Of a stretch of DNA of 64,000 nucleotides, positions 52,128-62,140 are shown piece by piece. How positions within the stretch are numbered: position 1 is the first letter of the stretch; every line of letters starts with the position of its first letter. The translations under genes and the position numbers were made by a program. Source of the DNA: Candidatus Zixiibacteriota bacterium (GTDB taxonomy: Bacteria; Zixibacteria; MSB-5A5; WJJR01; JAJRUJ01); the NCBI GenBank assembly GCA_024277855.1, contig JAJRUJ010000075.1:1-64000 (forward strand). Direction: 5' to 3'. The notes under the pieces were generated by a model that made no database searches, was not told the DNA's origin, and was given only the letters and a program-made list of their open reading frames with translations.

Positions 52128-53351
52128 ATGGGAAATCAAATCCTGATTAGAAATGTGCCTGATCACATTAAGAAACGAATTGACCGTGAACGGCAGAGTT
52201 TACTTATGTCCCAACAAGAATACCTTCTTAAACTCTTGGAAGATTCGACGGAGTCGCCTCAATTCCCCCTTTTTGATGATACCAAGGAGTTTGGAAGATT
52301 AGAATTGCCCAATACACCCTTCACTTTCGTCGATTTATTCGCTGGCATTGGGGGTTTCCGGATTGGGTTCGAGCGAGTGGGGGGGCGGTGTATATACTCT
52401 GTGGAATGGGACAAATATGCCCAGAAAACTTACAAAGCATGGTTCGGTGAGGTGCCGCATGGTGATATCCGCAAGATCAGGCCTGCAGACATCCCCGACC
52501 ATGACATCATGCTTGCAGGTTTCCCCTGTCAGCCGTTTTCACTAGCCGGTGTTTCGAAGAAGAAAAGTCTGGGCAGGGAGCACGGTTTCAAAGATAAAAC
52601 CCAAGGTACACTGTTTTTTCACTTGGCAACCATCGCTCAAATTAAGCGCCCCCCGATTCTGGTCCTCGAGAACGTCCGGAATCTCCTCTCCCATGACAAG
52701 GGCCACACATGGGAGGTTATTAAATCCACATTGGAGGAGCTGGATTATAAGGTGCATCACAAGGTAATTGACGGTGCAGACTACGTGCCCCAGCATCGAA
52801 AACGTGTTTTTATTGTCTGTTTTGACGTCCGGATTTTCGGAAAGAGACCACCATTCAGTTTCCCGAGTCCTCCAACTCATAAACCGCCCAAGTTCAAAAA
52901 AATTCTCGAACGAAATCCCGACAGAAAGTATACACTCTCTGACCACCTTTGGCAATATTTGCAGGATTATGCCAGATCGCATCGGGAACGGGGAAATGGA
53001 TTTGGTTTTGGGATCGCTGATCCGAACGGGCGATCGAGGACACTGAGCGCGAGATATTACAAGGATGGGTCAGAGATTCTCATCGCTCAAAATGGTGGTA
53101 GGAATCCGAGGAGGATGACGCCACGAGAGGCAGCAAGACTTATGGGATTTGACGATTCACTGCCTATTGTGGTTTCGGACACACAGGCCTATCGCCAGTT
53201 CGGAAATGCTGTAATACCCATTGTCACAGAGGCTATTGCGAAGCAAGTCGTTAGAGTAATGGCATGGCAGATCACGAGAAATGGAAACGGTTGCCTTCTC
53301 AAGAGCGGGAAGACAAGAACTACCCGTAAAGCAGTTCTTAGGACGGATTGA
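52128..53351 (+). CDS. DNA cytosine-5 methyltransferase with N-terminal ribbon-helix-helix domain
   Basis: A 407-residue protein. Residues 1-40 (ILIRNVPDHIKKRIDRERQ...SQQEYLLKLLED) match an Arc/FitA-like ribbon-helix-helix domain. From residue 66 the C5-methyltransferase motifs follow in order: FVDLFAGIGGFRIGFERVG (I), AGFPCQPFSLAG with the catalytic Cys (IV), LVLENVRNLLSHDKG (VI), PQHRKRVFIVCF (VIII) and QFGNAVIPIVTEAIAKQV (X). It is partnered with an EcoRII-like nuclease and Vsr, so a CCWGG-type target is likely. The RHH part may autoregulate the cassette. Its stop overlaps the region just before the nuclease start. Confidence 0.9.
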   Translation: MGNQILIRNVPDHIKKRIDRERQSLLMSQQEYLLKLLEDSTESPQFPLFDDTKEFGRLELPNTPFTFVDLFAGIGGFRIGFERVGGRCIYSVEWDKYAQKTYKAWFGEVPHGDIRKIRPADIPDHDIMLAGFPCQPFSLAGVSKKKSLGREHGFKDKTQGTLFFHLATIAQIKRPPILVLENVRNLLSHDKGHTWEVIKSTLEELDYKVHHKVIDGADYVPQHRKRVFIVCFDVRIFGKRPPFSFPSPPTHKPPKFKKILERNPDRKYTLSDHLWQYLQDYARSHRERGNGFGFGIADPNGRSRTLSARYYKDGSEILIAQNGGRNPRRMTPREAARLMGFDDSLPIVVSDTQAYRQFGNAVIPIVTEAIAKQVVRVMAWQITRNGNGCLLKSGKTRTTRKAVLRTD

Positions 53352-53353
53352 CT

Positions 53354-54517
53354 ATGCCTTCACTAACTTCCGAACGTGCCATAGCTGATGCGTTAACGCA
53401 TGGCAGGGCACTACTGAAATTCATCTCACCGAACAACGTGGGCTTGACCGGCAGTCATGAATGTGGATACTATCTACCCAAATCTGCTTGGAAGCTATAT
53501 ACACCATACCCACCAACCAAAGGTAGGAACGACGATCACAATGTTGAAATCCTCTGGCCAGATGGGCGAGTGACAGAATCAATAATCAAGTGGTATGGTG
53601 CTGCAAAGAGTGAATACCGCCTCACCCGTTTTGGAAGAGATTTCCCGTGGCTGACCGCAGATAACGTCGGTGATCTGCTTGTCTTGATCCCCACGGGGCA
53701 CAGAAGTTTGACTGCGCACGTTCTAGATCTGGATGATGACATAGCAGACATTCAGGCTGCCCTCGGCGTAGAGATCATCGGGAGTTGGGGAATCTATGAG
53801 GGCGATAGGGAGGTTGCCCTGGAAAGTGAGGACGAATGCGTCGAGAAACGTTTCAGATCTTACGCCGGATCAGTTGAGGGTTTCCCCAGTACCAATGCAC
53901 TCTCCGGTGAAACGCTCAGCGTTCTCAAAGATTGCTTCACGGATTTTGGTGCTATGCCTGCGGATAATCAGATTCTGGATCTCGTCAAAGCCGAATATGC
54001 TCTGTTCAGACTTGTTGAACGTCGTCTGTGCGAAAGCAGCGTTTCACGACTGTTCAAATCGGTTGATGACTTCCTGCGGACTGCTGCCACCATTATGAAC
54101 CGGAGGAAATCGCGCGCAGGCCGTGCTTTGGAGAACCACGTGGAACACGTGCTGCGTGATTTTGAGATTCCCTTCGATGTGAGGCCAAAAGTCGACGGAA
54201 GGCCGGATTTTATCATCCCGAGCAAAGAGGCATACGATGATGAATCTTTTCCCGTTGAGCAGTTGTTTATGGTGGGTGTGAAGACAACATGCAAAGACAG
54301 ATGGCGTCAGGTTCTGAATGAAGCGAAGAGGATTCCGTGCAAGCATCTCTTGACAATTCAGCCCGGAATCTCCAAGGCGCAACTTCATGAGATGAAAGAT
54401 TCGAATATGAAGTTGATCGTACCTAAGCCATTGCAAGAAAAGTACCCAGCGGGAAGTGGCATTTCCATGTTCACCGTGGAAGAGTTCATCAGTACTGTCC
54501 GGAAAAAGCTGGAGTGA
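53354..54517 (+). CDS. EcoRII-like type II restriction endonuclease
   Basis: A 387-residue nuclease. The C-terminal catalytic domain shows RAGRALENHVEHVLRDFEIPFD, then KVDGRPDFIIPS and LFMVGVKTTCKDRWRQVLNEAKRI, the PD-(D/E)xK core as found in EcoRII (Asp in GRPDF, Lys in VKTTCKDRW). The N-terminal half would be the effector DNA-binding domain. EcoRII-type enzymes need two CCWGG sites. The ATG at 53354 lies 3 nt after the methyltransferase stop. Confidence 0.9.
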   Translation: MPSLTSERAIADALTHGRALLKFISPNNVGLTGSHECGYYLPKSAWKLYTPYPPTKGRNDDHNVEILWPDGRVTESIIKWYGAAKSEYRLTRFGRDFPWLTADNVGDLLVLIPTGHRSLTAHVLDLDDDIADIQAALGVEIIGSWGIYEGDREVALESEDECVEKRFRSYAGSVEGFPSTNALSGETLSVLKDCFTDFGAMPADNQILDLVKAEYALFRLVERRLCESSVSRLFKSVDDFLRTAATIMNRRKSRAGRALENHVEHVLRDFEIPFDVRPKVDGRPDFIIPSKEAYDDESFPVEQLFMVGVKTTCKDRWRQVLNEAKRIPCKHLLTIQPGISKAQLHEMKDSNMKLIVPKPLQEKYPAGSGISMFTVEEFISTVRKKLE

Positions 54518-54520
54518 CTC

Positions 54521-54934
54521 GTGGTTGATGTACATACTCCAGAGCAGAGGCGCCGCAACATGGCAGCCATAAGATCCAAGGACACGAAGCCAGAGATGAT
54601 CGTTAGAAGACTCGTTCACTCATTGGGTTTTCGATACAGATTGCACCGCAAAAATCTTCCCGGCAAACCCGATCTGGTCCTGCCGCGATTGAAAACGGTG
54701 ATTTTTGTAAATGGGTGCTATTGGCATATGCATAGCTGTCGTTTCGGAAGAGTTTATCCCAAGACTAATGCCATTTTTTGGCAGAAGAAGCGACGCGAAA
54801 ATGTTCTCCGAGATCGGAGAAATCGCACTAAATTGAAAAGGCTCGGTTGGCGTGTTTTGACTATTTGGGAATGTCAACTTAAGAATAAAGACCGACTTCA
54901 AGAACGCTTAAATTCGTATTTGTCAGATCTCTAA
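54521..54934 (+). CDS. vsr: Very short patch repair endonuclease Vsr
   Basis: A 137-residue enzyme nicking at T:G mismatches left by 5-methylcytosine deamination. It starts at GTG 54521 with GGAG upstream, 3 nt after the nuclease stop. It carries TPEQRRRNMAAIRSKDTKPE, the zinc-linked GCYWHMHSC segment, PGKPDLVLPRLKTVIFVNG and WRVLTIWECQLK. Presence beside a cytosine-5 methyltransferase explains its role. Confidence 0.95.
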   Translation: MVDVHTPEQRRRNMAAIRSKDTKPEMIVRRLVHSLGFRYRLHRKNLPGKPDLVLPRLKTVIFVNGCYWHMHSCRFGRVYPKTNAIFWQKKRRENVLRDRRNRTKLKRLGWRVLTIWECQLKNKDRLQERLNSYLSDL

Positions 54935-55040
54935 TGGCTTGTTAGATCTAAACGAACTAAACTCCTCATTCATCATGTCTTGGATAGGCAAACTATCGAT
55001 TACTCCATCGGGGATTCCCGTCGATTTGTCCTCGCAATCA

Positions 55041-55068
55041 TTGACCTGCTCCCGCCGATACATATCTT
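55041..55068 (+). promoter_or_regulatory. Candidate promoter of the propeller-dockerin gene
   Basis: TTGACC (55041-55046) and TATCTT (55063-55068) are spaced 16 bases apart. This is a moderate match, about 110 bases before the start. Confidence 0.3.
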
Positions 55069-55177
55069 ATGAGGGAGATAGTCGTATATCGGTTGATATA
55101 TGATGAGTCGACCGGCAGATCAGCCCGTCAGATGGGCCGCCGTCGAGTACCCACGTTATCGGTGTCCGGAGAACAAC

Positions 55178-58051
55178 ATGAAAAATCTCGCCAAAATAAT
55201 GATCGCGCTGGTTCTGGTTTCGCTGGTGGCCTGCCTGGGCGGCCGGGAATATTCCACTTCGAAGACGAATAATTTCTATACGCGAGTCGCTTACTACATG
55301 GAGCACAATAACGGCAAAATACCCAAGGTCCAGCGCCGGCCCAATGACTGGTTTTATGTCCAACGGGCCTGGCCTTACGACGAAATACCCGTTGAAGCCC
55401 GCTTGCAGGCGGCCGCGGTAGCGCGGGATAAATATCAGATCTCTGGATTGGCCAAAGCGCAAACTGCCTGGCTGGAGGCCGGACCATCCAATATTCCCGG
55501 GCGGATCACCGATCTGGCCATCCACCCGGCTTATCCGGGTACACTCTACGCCGCGTCCGCCGCGGGCGGAGTTTTCAAATCGACCGATCATGGGACATCG
55601 TGGAGTGCGATTTTCGACCAAACCGATGTCCAGTCGATCGGGGCGATCGCCATTCACCCGGACAACCCGAATATCCTGTATGTTGGTACCGGCGAGGCCA
55701 ATTCCTCCGGCGATTCATACGAGGGCACCGGCGTTTACAAGACCATCGACGGCGGCGTGATCTGGGATTGGGTCGGCCTGCCGAACAGTTACCATATTGG
55801 CCGCATTATCATCGATCCCCTCCGGCCCGAATCGGTCTACGTGGCCGTGGCCGGCAAGCTCTTCGGCACCAATCCCGACCGGGGTCTTTACCGTTCCGAA
55901 GACGGCGGCTCGACCTGGGATCAATTGTTGTATATTTCCGATTCGACCGCCTGTATCGACGTTGCCCTCCATCCCTCGACCGGCACCATGCTGGCGGCGA
56001 TGTGGGAGCGGTGGCGCAATCCCCGTGAACGGCGGGTCGGTGGAATCACCAGCGGACTCTACCGTTCCGAGGATTTCGGCGGCACCTGGAGTCTGGCCAC
56101 TATCGGCCTGCCGCCGCAATCGGCCGACCTCGGGCGGATCGGCGTAACCATCGATCCCGAATCGAGCACGGCCTACGCCTTGATCGTCGATCATCCCGGA
56201 GATCTGATCGGCCTGTACAAAAGCGCGAATCTCGGTTTGTCCTGGACGCAAACCACCGATGCCGATCTCAACGGCATGACCGGCGGTTTCGGTTGGTATT
56301 TCGGCCAGGTGCGCGTGGCGCCGGGAAACCCGGACATTGTTTACGCTCTCGGTGTGAATATGTTCAAATCCACCGACGGGGGTAATTCATGGGATTATGC
56401 CGATGCGGGTATCCATGTCGATAATCACGCACTCTATATTCTTCCGGACGATCCCGACCTGATTTATAACGGCTGTGACGGTGGCGTCAATTATTCAGCA
56501 AATGGCGGCGATAGCTGGACCACCTATCACGATATGGCCAATACGCAGTTTTATGCGATTACTATCGACCCCCATGACCCCGACCGGCTCTACGGCGGCA
56601 CGCAGGACAACGGCACGATGCGCACGCTGACCGGCGCCACTGACGATTGGAATGAAATCAATGGCGGCGACGGGTTCTATGTCATTGTCGATCATACTGT
56701 CCAGAGTACCATCTATGCCGAATATCAGTGGGGCTGGTTCCGCAAATCGACCAACGGCGGCTCGAGCTTTACAACCGAACTCGACGGGATGGATTACAAC
56801 ATCGAGCGCCATAACTGGAACACGCCTTTTGTCATGGATCCCTCGGATCATAACACGCTCTATTACGGTTCGCATCTGCTCTACCGTACGACCAGTGCCG
56901 CCGGTTACTGGACTGCAATCTCCGGCGATTTGACCGACGGTGCCGATCCGGGCAACCTGACCTTCGGCACGATTACCACGATCGACGTTGCCGCCTCTGA
57001 TGGCGATGTCATCTATGTCGGTACCGACGACGCCAATGTCTGGGTGACCACCGACGGCGGTGATAATTGGCAAGACATCTCGGCAACACTCCCCGAGCGG
57101 TATGTCACCCGGGTCACCGTCGATCCGCGTGATGCCGCCACCGCCTATGTGACATTTTCCGGCTATAAAGAAAGCAGTTATCTGCCTCATATTTTTCGCA
57201 CCGTCGATTATGGCCAAAACTGGGCCGACATCACCGGCGATCTTCCGGAGGCCCCGGTCAACGACATTATTGTCGACCAGGATGCCGACTCCGCGTTATT
57301 TATCGGGACTGACTTTGGCGTATTTTATACCGTCGATCTCGGACAGACCTGGAATCCTCTGGGTACCGGGATGCCGATCGCGGCCGTCCACGATCTGGCT
57401 TTTGATTCGACGACACGGACACTGGTTGCCGGCACTCACGGTCGTTCAATGTACCGAACGACGATCGATTGTCTTGATCCCAATGATAATGACGGTGACG
57501 GTATCGGCGACCTGTGCGACGATGACGATGATAACGACGGCGTGCTCGATGTTGATGACAACTGTCCGTTAGTCGAAAATACCGACCAGGAAAACAACGA
57601 CGGTGATGAGTGGGGCGATCTATGTGACGACGACGACGACAACGACGGAGTACTCGATGTTGATGATAACTGTCCGTTGATCGTAAACGCCAATCAGGCC
57701 GACGGCGACGGTGACGACTACGGCGACTTGTGTGATAATTGTCCGACCGTCTTCAATCCCGCACAGGCCGACAGTAATTCCGACGGCATCGGCGATGCCT
57801 GCGACGTCGTTTGTGACTGCGTCGATTTTTGCGATCTGAATAGCGACAGCGCGATCAATCCGGTCGACGTCGTTTTCATTGTCAACTACGTTTACAAGAA
57901 TATCGATCAGCGTACGGTCCTGCCGGATTGTCCGAACGAAAATGGGGATTGGAATTGCGATGTCAGTGTCAATCCGGTCGATGTCGTGTTGTATGTGAAT
58001 TATGTCTATAAGAACGCGCCCAATCCACCGTGCGACCCTTGTGGACTGTGA
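55178..58051 (+). CDS. Secreted beta-propeller lipoprotein with calcium repeats and dockerin-like tail
   Basis: A 957-residue protein starting at ATG 55178 after GGAG. Its signal ends in SLVAC, a lipobox. Residues 90-740 hold about fourteen BNR/sortilin-type propeller strands (IFKSTDGG..W and SEDGG.TW variants), as in exo-alpha-sialidase or xyloglucanase-like folds without clear catalytic residues. Residues about 765-880 are thrombospondin type 3 repeats rich in Asp. The last 80 residues carry two dockerin-like loops ([15 protein letters not shown] and [15 protein letters not shown]). It may attach to surface partners. It is followed by a terminator. Confidence 0.85.
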   Translation: MKNLAKIMIALVLVSLVACLGGREYSTSKTNNFYTRVAYYMEHNNGKIPKVQRRPNDWFYVQRAWPYDEIPVEARLQAAAVARDKYQISGLAKAQTAWLEAGPSNIPGRITDLAIHPAYPGTLYAASAAGGVFKSTDHGTSWSAIFDQTDVQSIGAIAIHPDNPNILYVGTGEANSSGDSYEGTGVYKTIDGGVIWDWVGLPNSYHIGRIIIDPLRPESVYVAVAGKLFGTNPDRGLYRSEDGGSTWDQLLYISDSTACIDVALHPSTGTMLAAMWERWRNPRERRVGGITSGLYRSEDFGGTWSLATIGLPPQSADLGRIGVTIDPESSTAYALIVDHPGDLIGLYKSANLGLSWTQTTDADLNGMTGGFGWYFGQVRVAPGNPDIVYALGVNMFKSTDGGNSWDYADAGIHVDNHALYILPDDPDLIYNGCDGGVNYSANGGDSWTTYHDMANTQFYAITIDPHDPDRLYGGTQDNGTMRTLTGATDDWNEINGGDGFYVIVDHTVQSTIYAEYQWGWFRKSTNGGSSFTTELDGMDYNIERHNWNTPFVMDPSDHNTLYYGSHLLYRTTSAAGYWTAISGDLTDGADPGNLTFGTITTIDVAASDGDVIYVGTDDANVWVTTDGGDNWQDISATLPERYVTRVTVDPRDAATAYVTFSGYKESSYLPHIFRTVDYGQNWADITGDLPEAPVNDIIVDQDADSALFIGTDFGVFYTVDLGQTWNPLGTGMPIAAVHDLAFDSTTRTLVAGTHGRSMYRTTIDCLDPNDNDGDGIGDLCDDDDDNDGVLDVDDNCPLVENTDQENNDGDEWGDLCDDDDDNDGVLDVDDNCPLIVNANQADGDGDDYGDLCDNCPTVFNPAQADSNSDGIGDACDVVCDCVDFCDLNSDSAINPVDVVFIVNYVYKNIDQRTVLPDCPNENGDWNCDVSVNPVDVVLYVNYVYKNAPNPPCDPCGL
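57506..57721 (+). repeat. Two tandem 108-bp repeats encoding thrombospondin type 3 units
   Basis: The units 57506-57613 and 57614-57721 encode [23 protein letters not shown] segments of 36 residues each and are clearly similar at DNA level. The 108-bp unit keeps the frame, so recombination would change copy number without breaking the gene. Confidence 0.8.
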
Positions 58052-58077
58052 TTCCGCACTTCCATTTTAAGATTTCG

Positions 58078-58105
58078 ACCGCCCCGAAACCGGGGCGGTT
58101 TTTTG
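58078..58105 (+). terminator. Rho-independent terminator after the propeller gene
   Basis: ACCGCCCCG pairs with CGGGGCGGT (58078-58086 with 58091-58099) across AAAC and is followed by six T. The spacer that follows, to 58333, holds no gene. Confidence 0.9.
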
Positions 58106-58333
58106 TTGGTCGAAATCTATAGTCGATCACTAACCGCCTCTCTTATCGTCGATTAGAGGCTTTCAAGTTTGGTATTTATGTATTAAATAGGATAAATCAT
58201 TGCGAAAAAACAGTAAGCAACTTGTTATAGAATTGTCTGTAAAAAGATATAAGAATTTCTGATTGCTATATCTCATCACCAGAACCGGGACGCTGTAAGC
58301 TGCCCGGGACCGGAAACCGAGCAGGGAGACACC

Positions 58334-59344
58334 ATGCGAGCAATAGTATCGATGATCTGTGCACTTGTTTCTATTATGACGGCAACCGCCACCTACGCCA
58401 TCAAACCACCGAAAATTGTTGAACTGACCGACGGGACGACTTCAGTGTATAACGTCGAATGGTCACCGGACGGTCAAAAATTGGCTATTCTTGCAGCCGA
58501 TGGTGTCCTCTTGTTTGAAGTGAAAGCCGCTCCTTTGCTAACACGCAAAGTAAATATCCAGGCGAAAAATATTAAGTGGCTCTCGAGTAATCACTTGATT
58601 GGAATCGTCATGGAAAAAATGGAAGGTGAGCGCTTCCGTCAACTCGTGAAGACTTACAAAATCGGTATAGATGGTTCGGCCGTGCTCGTATGTGAGTCTT
58701 CCACTTCGTCCCCCTTGGTTCCGTTCCAGACTTCAAAGGGAAGGGTATGGTATGATTCAGCGGGTGTTGTTACAACTGTACAGCACCTTCCAACAATGGC
58801 ACGAGGAATTATTATCCCCGAATACAAACTTGCCAATCATTATCCACAGAGGTGGAGCGGAGGAAGGCCGGAATTCGACGACGAATTCGTATGGCTTGTA
58901 ACTATCGATGGCTCGGTAAGCAAACTACTTAACAATAAAGATAAGTTTTGGAATGTTCGCTTTTCTGGTAATGGAGAAATAGTCGTCGGCCATACGACTA
59001 AACGTGAGGTTGTAGCTATGGATTTTGAGGGGCATGAGTTATGTCGAATAGCCAGCCTTCCAAAGTCGACCGTCGATCCATATAGTCCCTGGGTGTCAGA
59101 TCCAGATTTGTCACCGGATGGGGAAAAACTACTTTTTGTGCGAGGATGGGACGATGATGAAAAACAAGAGACGCACCGATCTTCAATTTATCTTCGCGAT
59201 CTTCCCTCGGGTGAGGAGATGGAAATACTGACACCGGGATGTCGGCTGGTATCCAACCCACGCTTTAATGCATCTGGGGACAGGGCGGCATTTGTTGGCG
59301 ACGGTAAATCCTATCTGCTCATTTTTGATTCCCAATTGAAGTGA
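58334..59344 (+). CDS. Secreted TolB/WD40-like beta-propeller protein
   Basis: A 336-residue protein with a signal peptide (MRAIVSMICALVSIMTATATYA). The mature part has WSPDGQKLAILA, WLSSNHLIGIVME, SGNGEIVVGHTT and LSPDGEKLLFVRGWDDD, TolB/WD40-like propeller strands. GGGAG lies before the ATG. It is less GC-rich than the surrounding genes, a possible sign of transfer. Its stop overlaps the open frame of the cytochrome gene, whose own ATG is 15 nt downstream. The function is unknown. Confidence 0.7.
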   Translation: MRAIVSMICALVSIMTATATYAIKPPKIVELTDGTTSVYNVEWSPDGQKLAILAADGVLLFEVKAAPLLTRKVNIQAKNIKWLSSNHLIGIVMEKMEGERFRQLVKTYKIGIDGSAVLVCESSTSSPLVPFQTSKGRVWYDSAGVVTTVQHLPTMARGIIIPEYKLANHYPQRWSGGRPEFDDEFVWLVTIDGSVSKLLNNKDKFWNVRFSGNGEIVVGHTTKREVVAMDFEGHELCRIASLPKSTVDPYSPWVSDPDLSPDGEKLLFVRGWDDDEKQETHRSSIYLRDLPSGEEMEILTPGCRLVSNPRFNASGDRAAFVGDGKSYLLIFDSQLK

Positions 59345-59358
59345 TAGGAGGTGTTTGT

Positions 59359-60039
59359 ATGCTAAGCGTGTCTGAGTCGTTGCCTGCCGATGCGGCTGCG
59401 GACACGGCGGCAGCCGATTCGACCGATATTCTGGGCATTTCCCACCCGGTCATCACCGAGCCGGATAAAAAGATCTACCATACCGATTTTGCGGACGGGC
59501 AGATTGTCACCTTCTATCATTCACAGCATGTAGAACTCTATGGCCTGCGTTGTGCAAACTGCCACCATGATGAAAATTGCAGTCACTGTCATGATCTCGA
59601 CCGGCAGGCGTCCGACCGGCTGGCGGCGCAACCGGCAGATACCGCGGATGATCCGCACGTCAATTGCAATCTCTGTCATGCCGCCGATGACTGCGGTAAA
59701 TGTCACGACACACAGGAAAACCCGGCGTTTCCCCATGCATTGACCGGCTGGAAGTTGGGCCGGTTCCACCAACGACTCGATTGTCGGGCGTGCCATCCGT
59801 CGGGGAAACCGATCGGACGGCTGGAGAATCGCTGTGCGGGCTGCCACGCCGGTTGGGCTCAGGACAATTTTCAGCATGCGGTTACCGGCTTGCAGCTCGA
59901 CAAAATCCACCGTGAGGCGGCGTGCGATGATTGTCATTGGGACAACCAGTACACGAAGGCGCCGGATTGTTCGGGGTGTCACGACGATGATCGCTCCGGA
60001 CGCAAGACGCCGCCGGGCAGGTACGTCAATCAGCGGTGA
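59359..60039 (+). CDS. Octahaem cytochrome c (class III-like) without visible signal peptide
   Basis: A 226-residue protein with eight CxxCH motifs, starting at C65, C74, C103, C112, C142, C159, C189 and C204, in two similar halves with F-x-H-x2-TG-x3 spacers (PHALTG, QHAVTG). Haem c attachment requires export, but the N-terminus (MLSVSESLPADAAADT) has no hydrophobic segment. Either the start is wrong, or the signal was lost, or the protein is inactive. AGGAGGTG precedes the ATG. It sits just upstream of the DUF6754 operon and could feed electrons to it. Confidence 0.85.
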   Translation: MLSVSESLPADAAADTAAADSTDILGISHPVITEPDKKIYHTDFADGQIVTFYHSQHVELYGLRCANCHHDENCSHCHDLDRQASDRLAAQPADTADDPHVNCNLCHAADDCGKCHDTQENPAFPHALTGWKLGRFHQRLDCRACHPSGKPIGRLENRCAGCHAGWAQDNFQHAVTGLQLDKIHREAACDDCHWDNQYTKAPDCSGCHDDDRSGRKTPPGRYVNQR

Positions 60040-60141
60040 ACCGCCTCTGGATAAGGGCCTGGTGGGCGGGAGTGTCGAAATCCCCGCTCCCCCGCGTTTT
60101 TCGGTTGCCTTTTCCCGACCCGGGATGTTAATTGACCGCCG

Positions 60142-61485
60142 ATGTTTAGTCACCGGGACACGGGTATAGCTACCCGCACTGCAACGATTCTGTTGACCAC
60201 GGCAGTTTTTCTTGTTTTTGTCCCCGCCGTTTTCGCCCAGGCCGATATTGCCGTTCCCGACACACTGGTCGCCGATTCGACGACCGTCGCGGTCATTCCA
60301 CCGGCCCCGGTTACCAATCTGGCAGTTAAAGATGCCCCGAATGACCATGGCCATGCCTTCAGGTTGACCTGGACAAAATCCGCCGATGACATGGCCGGCC
60401 GTAATAATGTCCTGATGTATCGGGTGTTGCGTACTCCCGCCTGGCGGGGACCGTTTACCGAACCCGAAGGGCAGGGGCCTGAATGGCGCAATGAAGCGGG
60501 CACCTGGTGGCACCTGATTAAAGGTGAGTTTGACACACTGGGTAATGTCCCGGCAGGGTCGGAGTCTTATAAAAACACCGGAGGCAAGTACCGGGAAAAC
60601 AGCGATTTTTCACCGGACCATGTCGGCTTTTTTTTCAAGGTTTTGACCATTGCGGCAGATGGTTCGGTCTCCGAATCGGCGTTGTTTGGCCCGGTTGAAT
60701 CATCCGGCCAGTGGTACGACTTTGGCAAAACCTGGATTTTGATCGCCGTAATTCTTTTCACCATAGTGATGTTGACGATGGTCGACCTTGCCCGTAAAGG
60801 CAGAGAGCTGTTTATCCGGCCGCTGGCCGGCATTAATGCAGTCGACGAGGCCATCGGCCGCGCCACCGAAATGGGCCGGCCGATCCTTTATGTCTTGGGC
60901 TTGGGCGCCCCCGACGAGATCGCCACGATCGCCTCATTTACCATCCTTTCCCGCGTGGCCAAAAAAGTAGCCGAATATCAGACCGAATTGCTGGTTCCCT
61001 GTTACGACCCGATCGTGATGACCATTGCGCAGGAGACAGTCAAACAGTCATACATCGACGCCGGACGCATGGATGATTATCAGGAGGACCAGGTCTATTA
61101 CGTTACGCAAAACCAGTTTGCCTATGTCGCCGCGGTCAACGGCACGATGTTGCGGCGGCAGACGGCAACGAATTTCTATCTTGGCGTTTTCTATGCCGAA
61201 TCACTGATCCTGGCCGAAACCGGATCGCTGGCCGGATCGATCCAGATTTCCGGGACCGACCGGGTGACGCAGATTCCATTTTTCGTTGTGGCGTGTGACT
61301 ACACTCTGATCGGTGAGGAACTTTACGCGGCCTCGGCCTACCTGGGGCGCGAACCGGTATTGCTGGGCACATTGAAAGCCCAGGATTATGTCAAGGGTAT
61401 TCTCCTGGTGTTGATGGTGATCGGGATCATTGGCGGGATCTTTAACTGGACCTGGTTGACTAATTTATTTGTGTTGAATCTTTAA
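60142..61485 (+). CDS. DUF6754 membrane protein with fibronectin-like domain
   Basis: A 447-residue protein with an N-terminal signal or anchor (residues 12-33), a fibronectin-type III-like region at about 45-180 (PPAPVTNLAVKDAPND...FRLTWTKS), a membrane helix at about 196-216, and a soluble DUF6754 region (ILYVLGLGAPDEIATIASFTIL, YYVTQNQFAYVAAVNGTM). It ends with a further membrane helix. The function is unknown. It is the first of four tightly spaced membrane genes. Confidence 0.65.
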   Translation: MFSHRDTGIATRTATILLTTAVFLVFVPAVFAQADIAVPDTLVADSTTVAVIPPAPVTNLAVKDAPNDHGHAFRLTWTKSADDMAGRNNVLMYRVLRTPAWRGPFTEPEGQGPEWRNEAGTWWHLIKGEFDTLGNVPAGSESYKNTGGKYRENSDFSPDHVGFFFKVLTIAADGSVSESALFGPVESSGQWYDFGKTWILIAVILFTIVMLTMVDLARKGRELFIRPLAGINAVDEAIGRATEMGRPILYVLGLGAPDEIATIASFTILSRVAKKVAEYQTELLVPCYDPIVMTIAQETVKQSYIDAGRMDDYQEDQVYYVTQNQFAYVAAVNGTMLRRQTATNFYLGVFYAESLILAETGSLAGSIQISGTDRVTQIPFFVVACDYTLIGEELYAASAYLGREPVLLGTLKAQDYVKGILLVLMVIGIIGGIFNWTWLTNLFVLNL

Positions 61486-61494
61486 GGTGCGAAG

Positions 61495-62121
61495 ATGAAG
61501 CGGCAAGTGCCATTGATGATTATTTTTGTTTGCGGGGTTTTTATGGCTCTGCAATTCTTCGTGCCGCACGAGAAATCCGAGTATTTGTATGAATTTGTCG
61601 CCCTCGATTGGCCCCCGATTATCGGGGTTTTTGCGATGATGCTCGGTGTGCTTTCCCTGACCCGGGTCAGCGTAACCAAGATTAAGCGCAAATCGGACGG
61701 CTGGGGGTATTCGATTGTCACCTTGTTGGGCCTGTTTGCCATGAGTGCCTTTGGGATTGTCGGCTATTATTACCCGCCGATGATGACCGCTTTTGACTGG
61801 CAGTTCAACAATGTGATGATCCCGATTTCCGCCACGATGTTCTCGCTTTTGGCCTTTTATATCGCCTCGGCGGCCTATCGCGCGTTCCGCGCGCGCTCGG
61901 TGTTGGCCACGATCCTGTTGGTGGCGGCGATTATTGTCATGATCCGGTTTTTCCCTCTGGGACCGATGACCGGCGCAGTCGGCAAGCTCTCCGACTGGAT
62001 TTTAAATGTGCCGAACCTGGCCGCGAAGCGGGCAATATTGATCGGTGTCGGGCTGGGTATTGTTTCTACCGCCCTCAAAGTCATTTTGGGTATCGAGCGG
62101 TCCTATCTGGGGAAAGATTGA
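61495..62121 (+). CDS. Polytopic membrane protein of the DUF6754 operon
   Basis: A 208-residue protein with six predicted helices. AAGGTG lies 6 nt before the ATG and 9 nt after the previous stop. I recognise no motif. A positively charged loop (KIKRKSDGWGYS) lies between helices 2 and 3. It is probably a subunit of the same membrane complex. Confidence 0.65.
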   Translation: MKRQVPLMIIFVCGVFMALQFFVPHEKSEYLYEFVALDWPPIIGVFAMMLGVLSLTRVSVTKIKRKSDGWGYSIVTLLGLFAMSAFGIVGYYYPPMMTAFDWQFNNVMIPISATMFSLLAFYIASAAYRAFRARSVLATILLVAAIIVMIRFFPLGPMTGAVGKLSDWILNVPNLAAKRAILIGVGLGIVSTALKVILGIERSYLGKD

Positions 62122-62140
62122 TCGCGAACGGAAATCACTC

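Noticed and set aside
59521..60513. 330-codon leftward open frame opposite the cytochrome and DUF6754 genes
   Set aside because: It is low-complexity, rich in Arg, Pro and Gly, and lies antisense to genes with eight CxxCH motifs and membrane helices.
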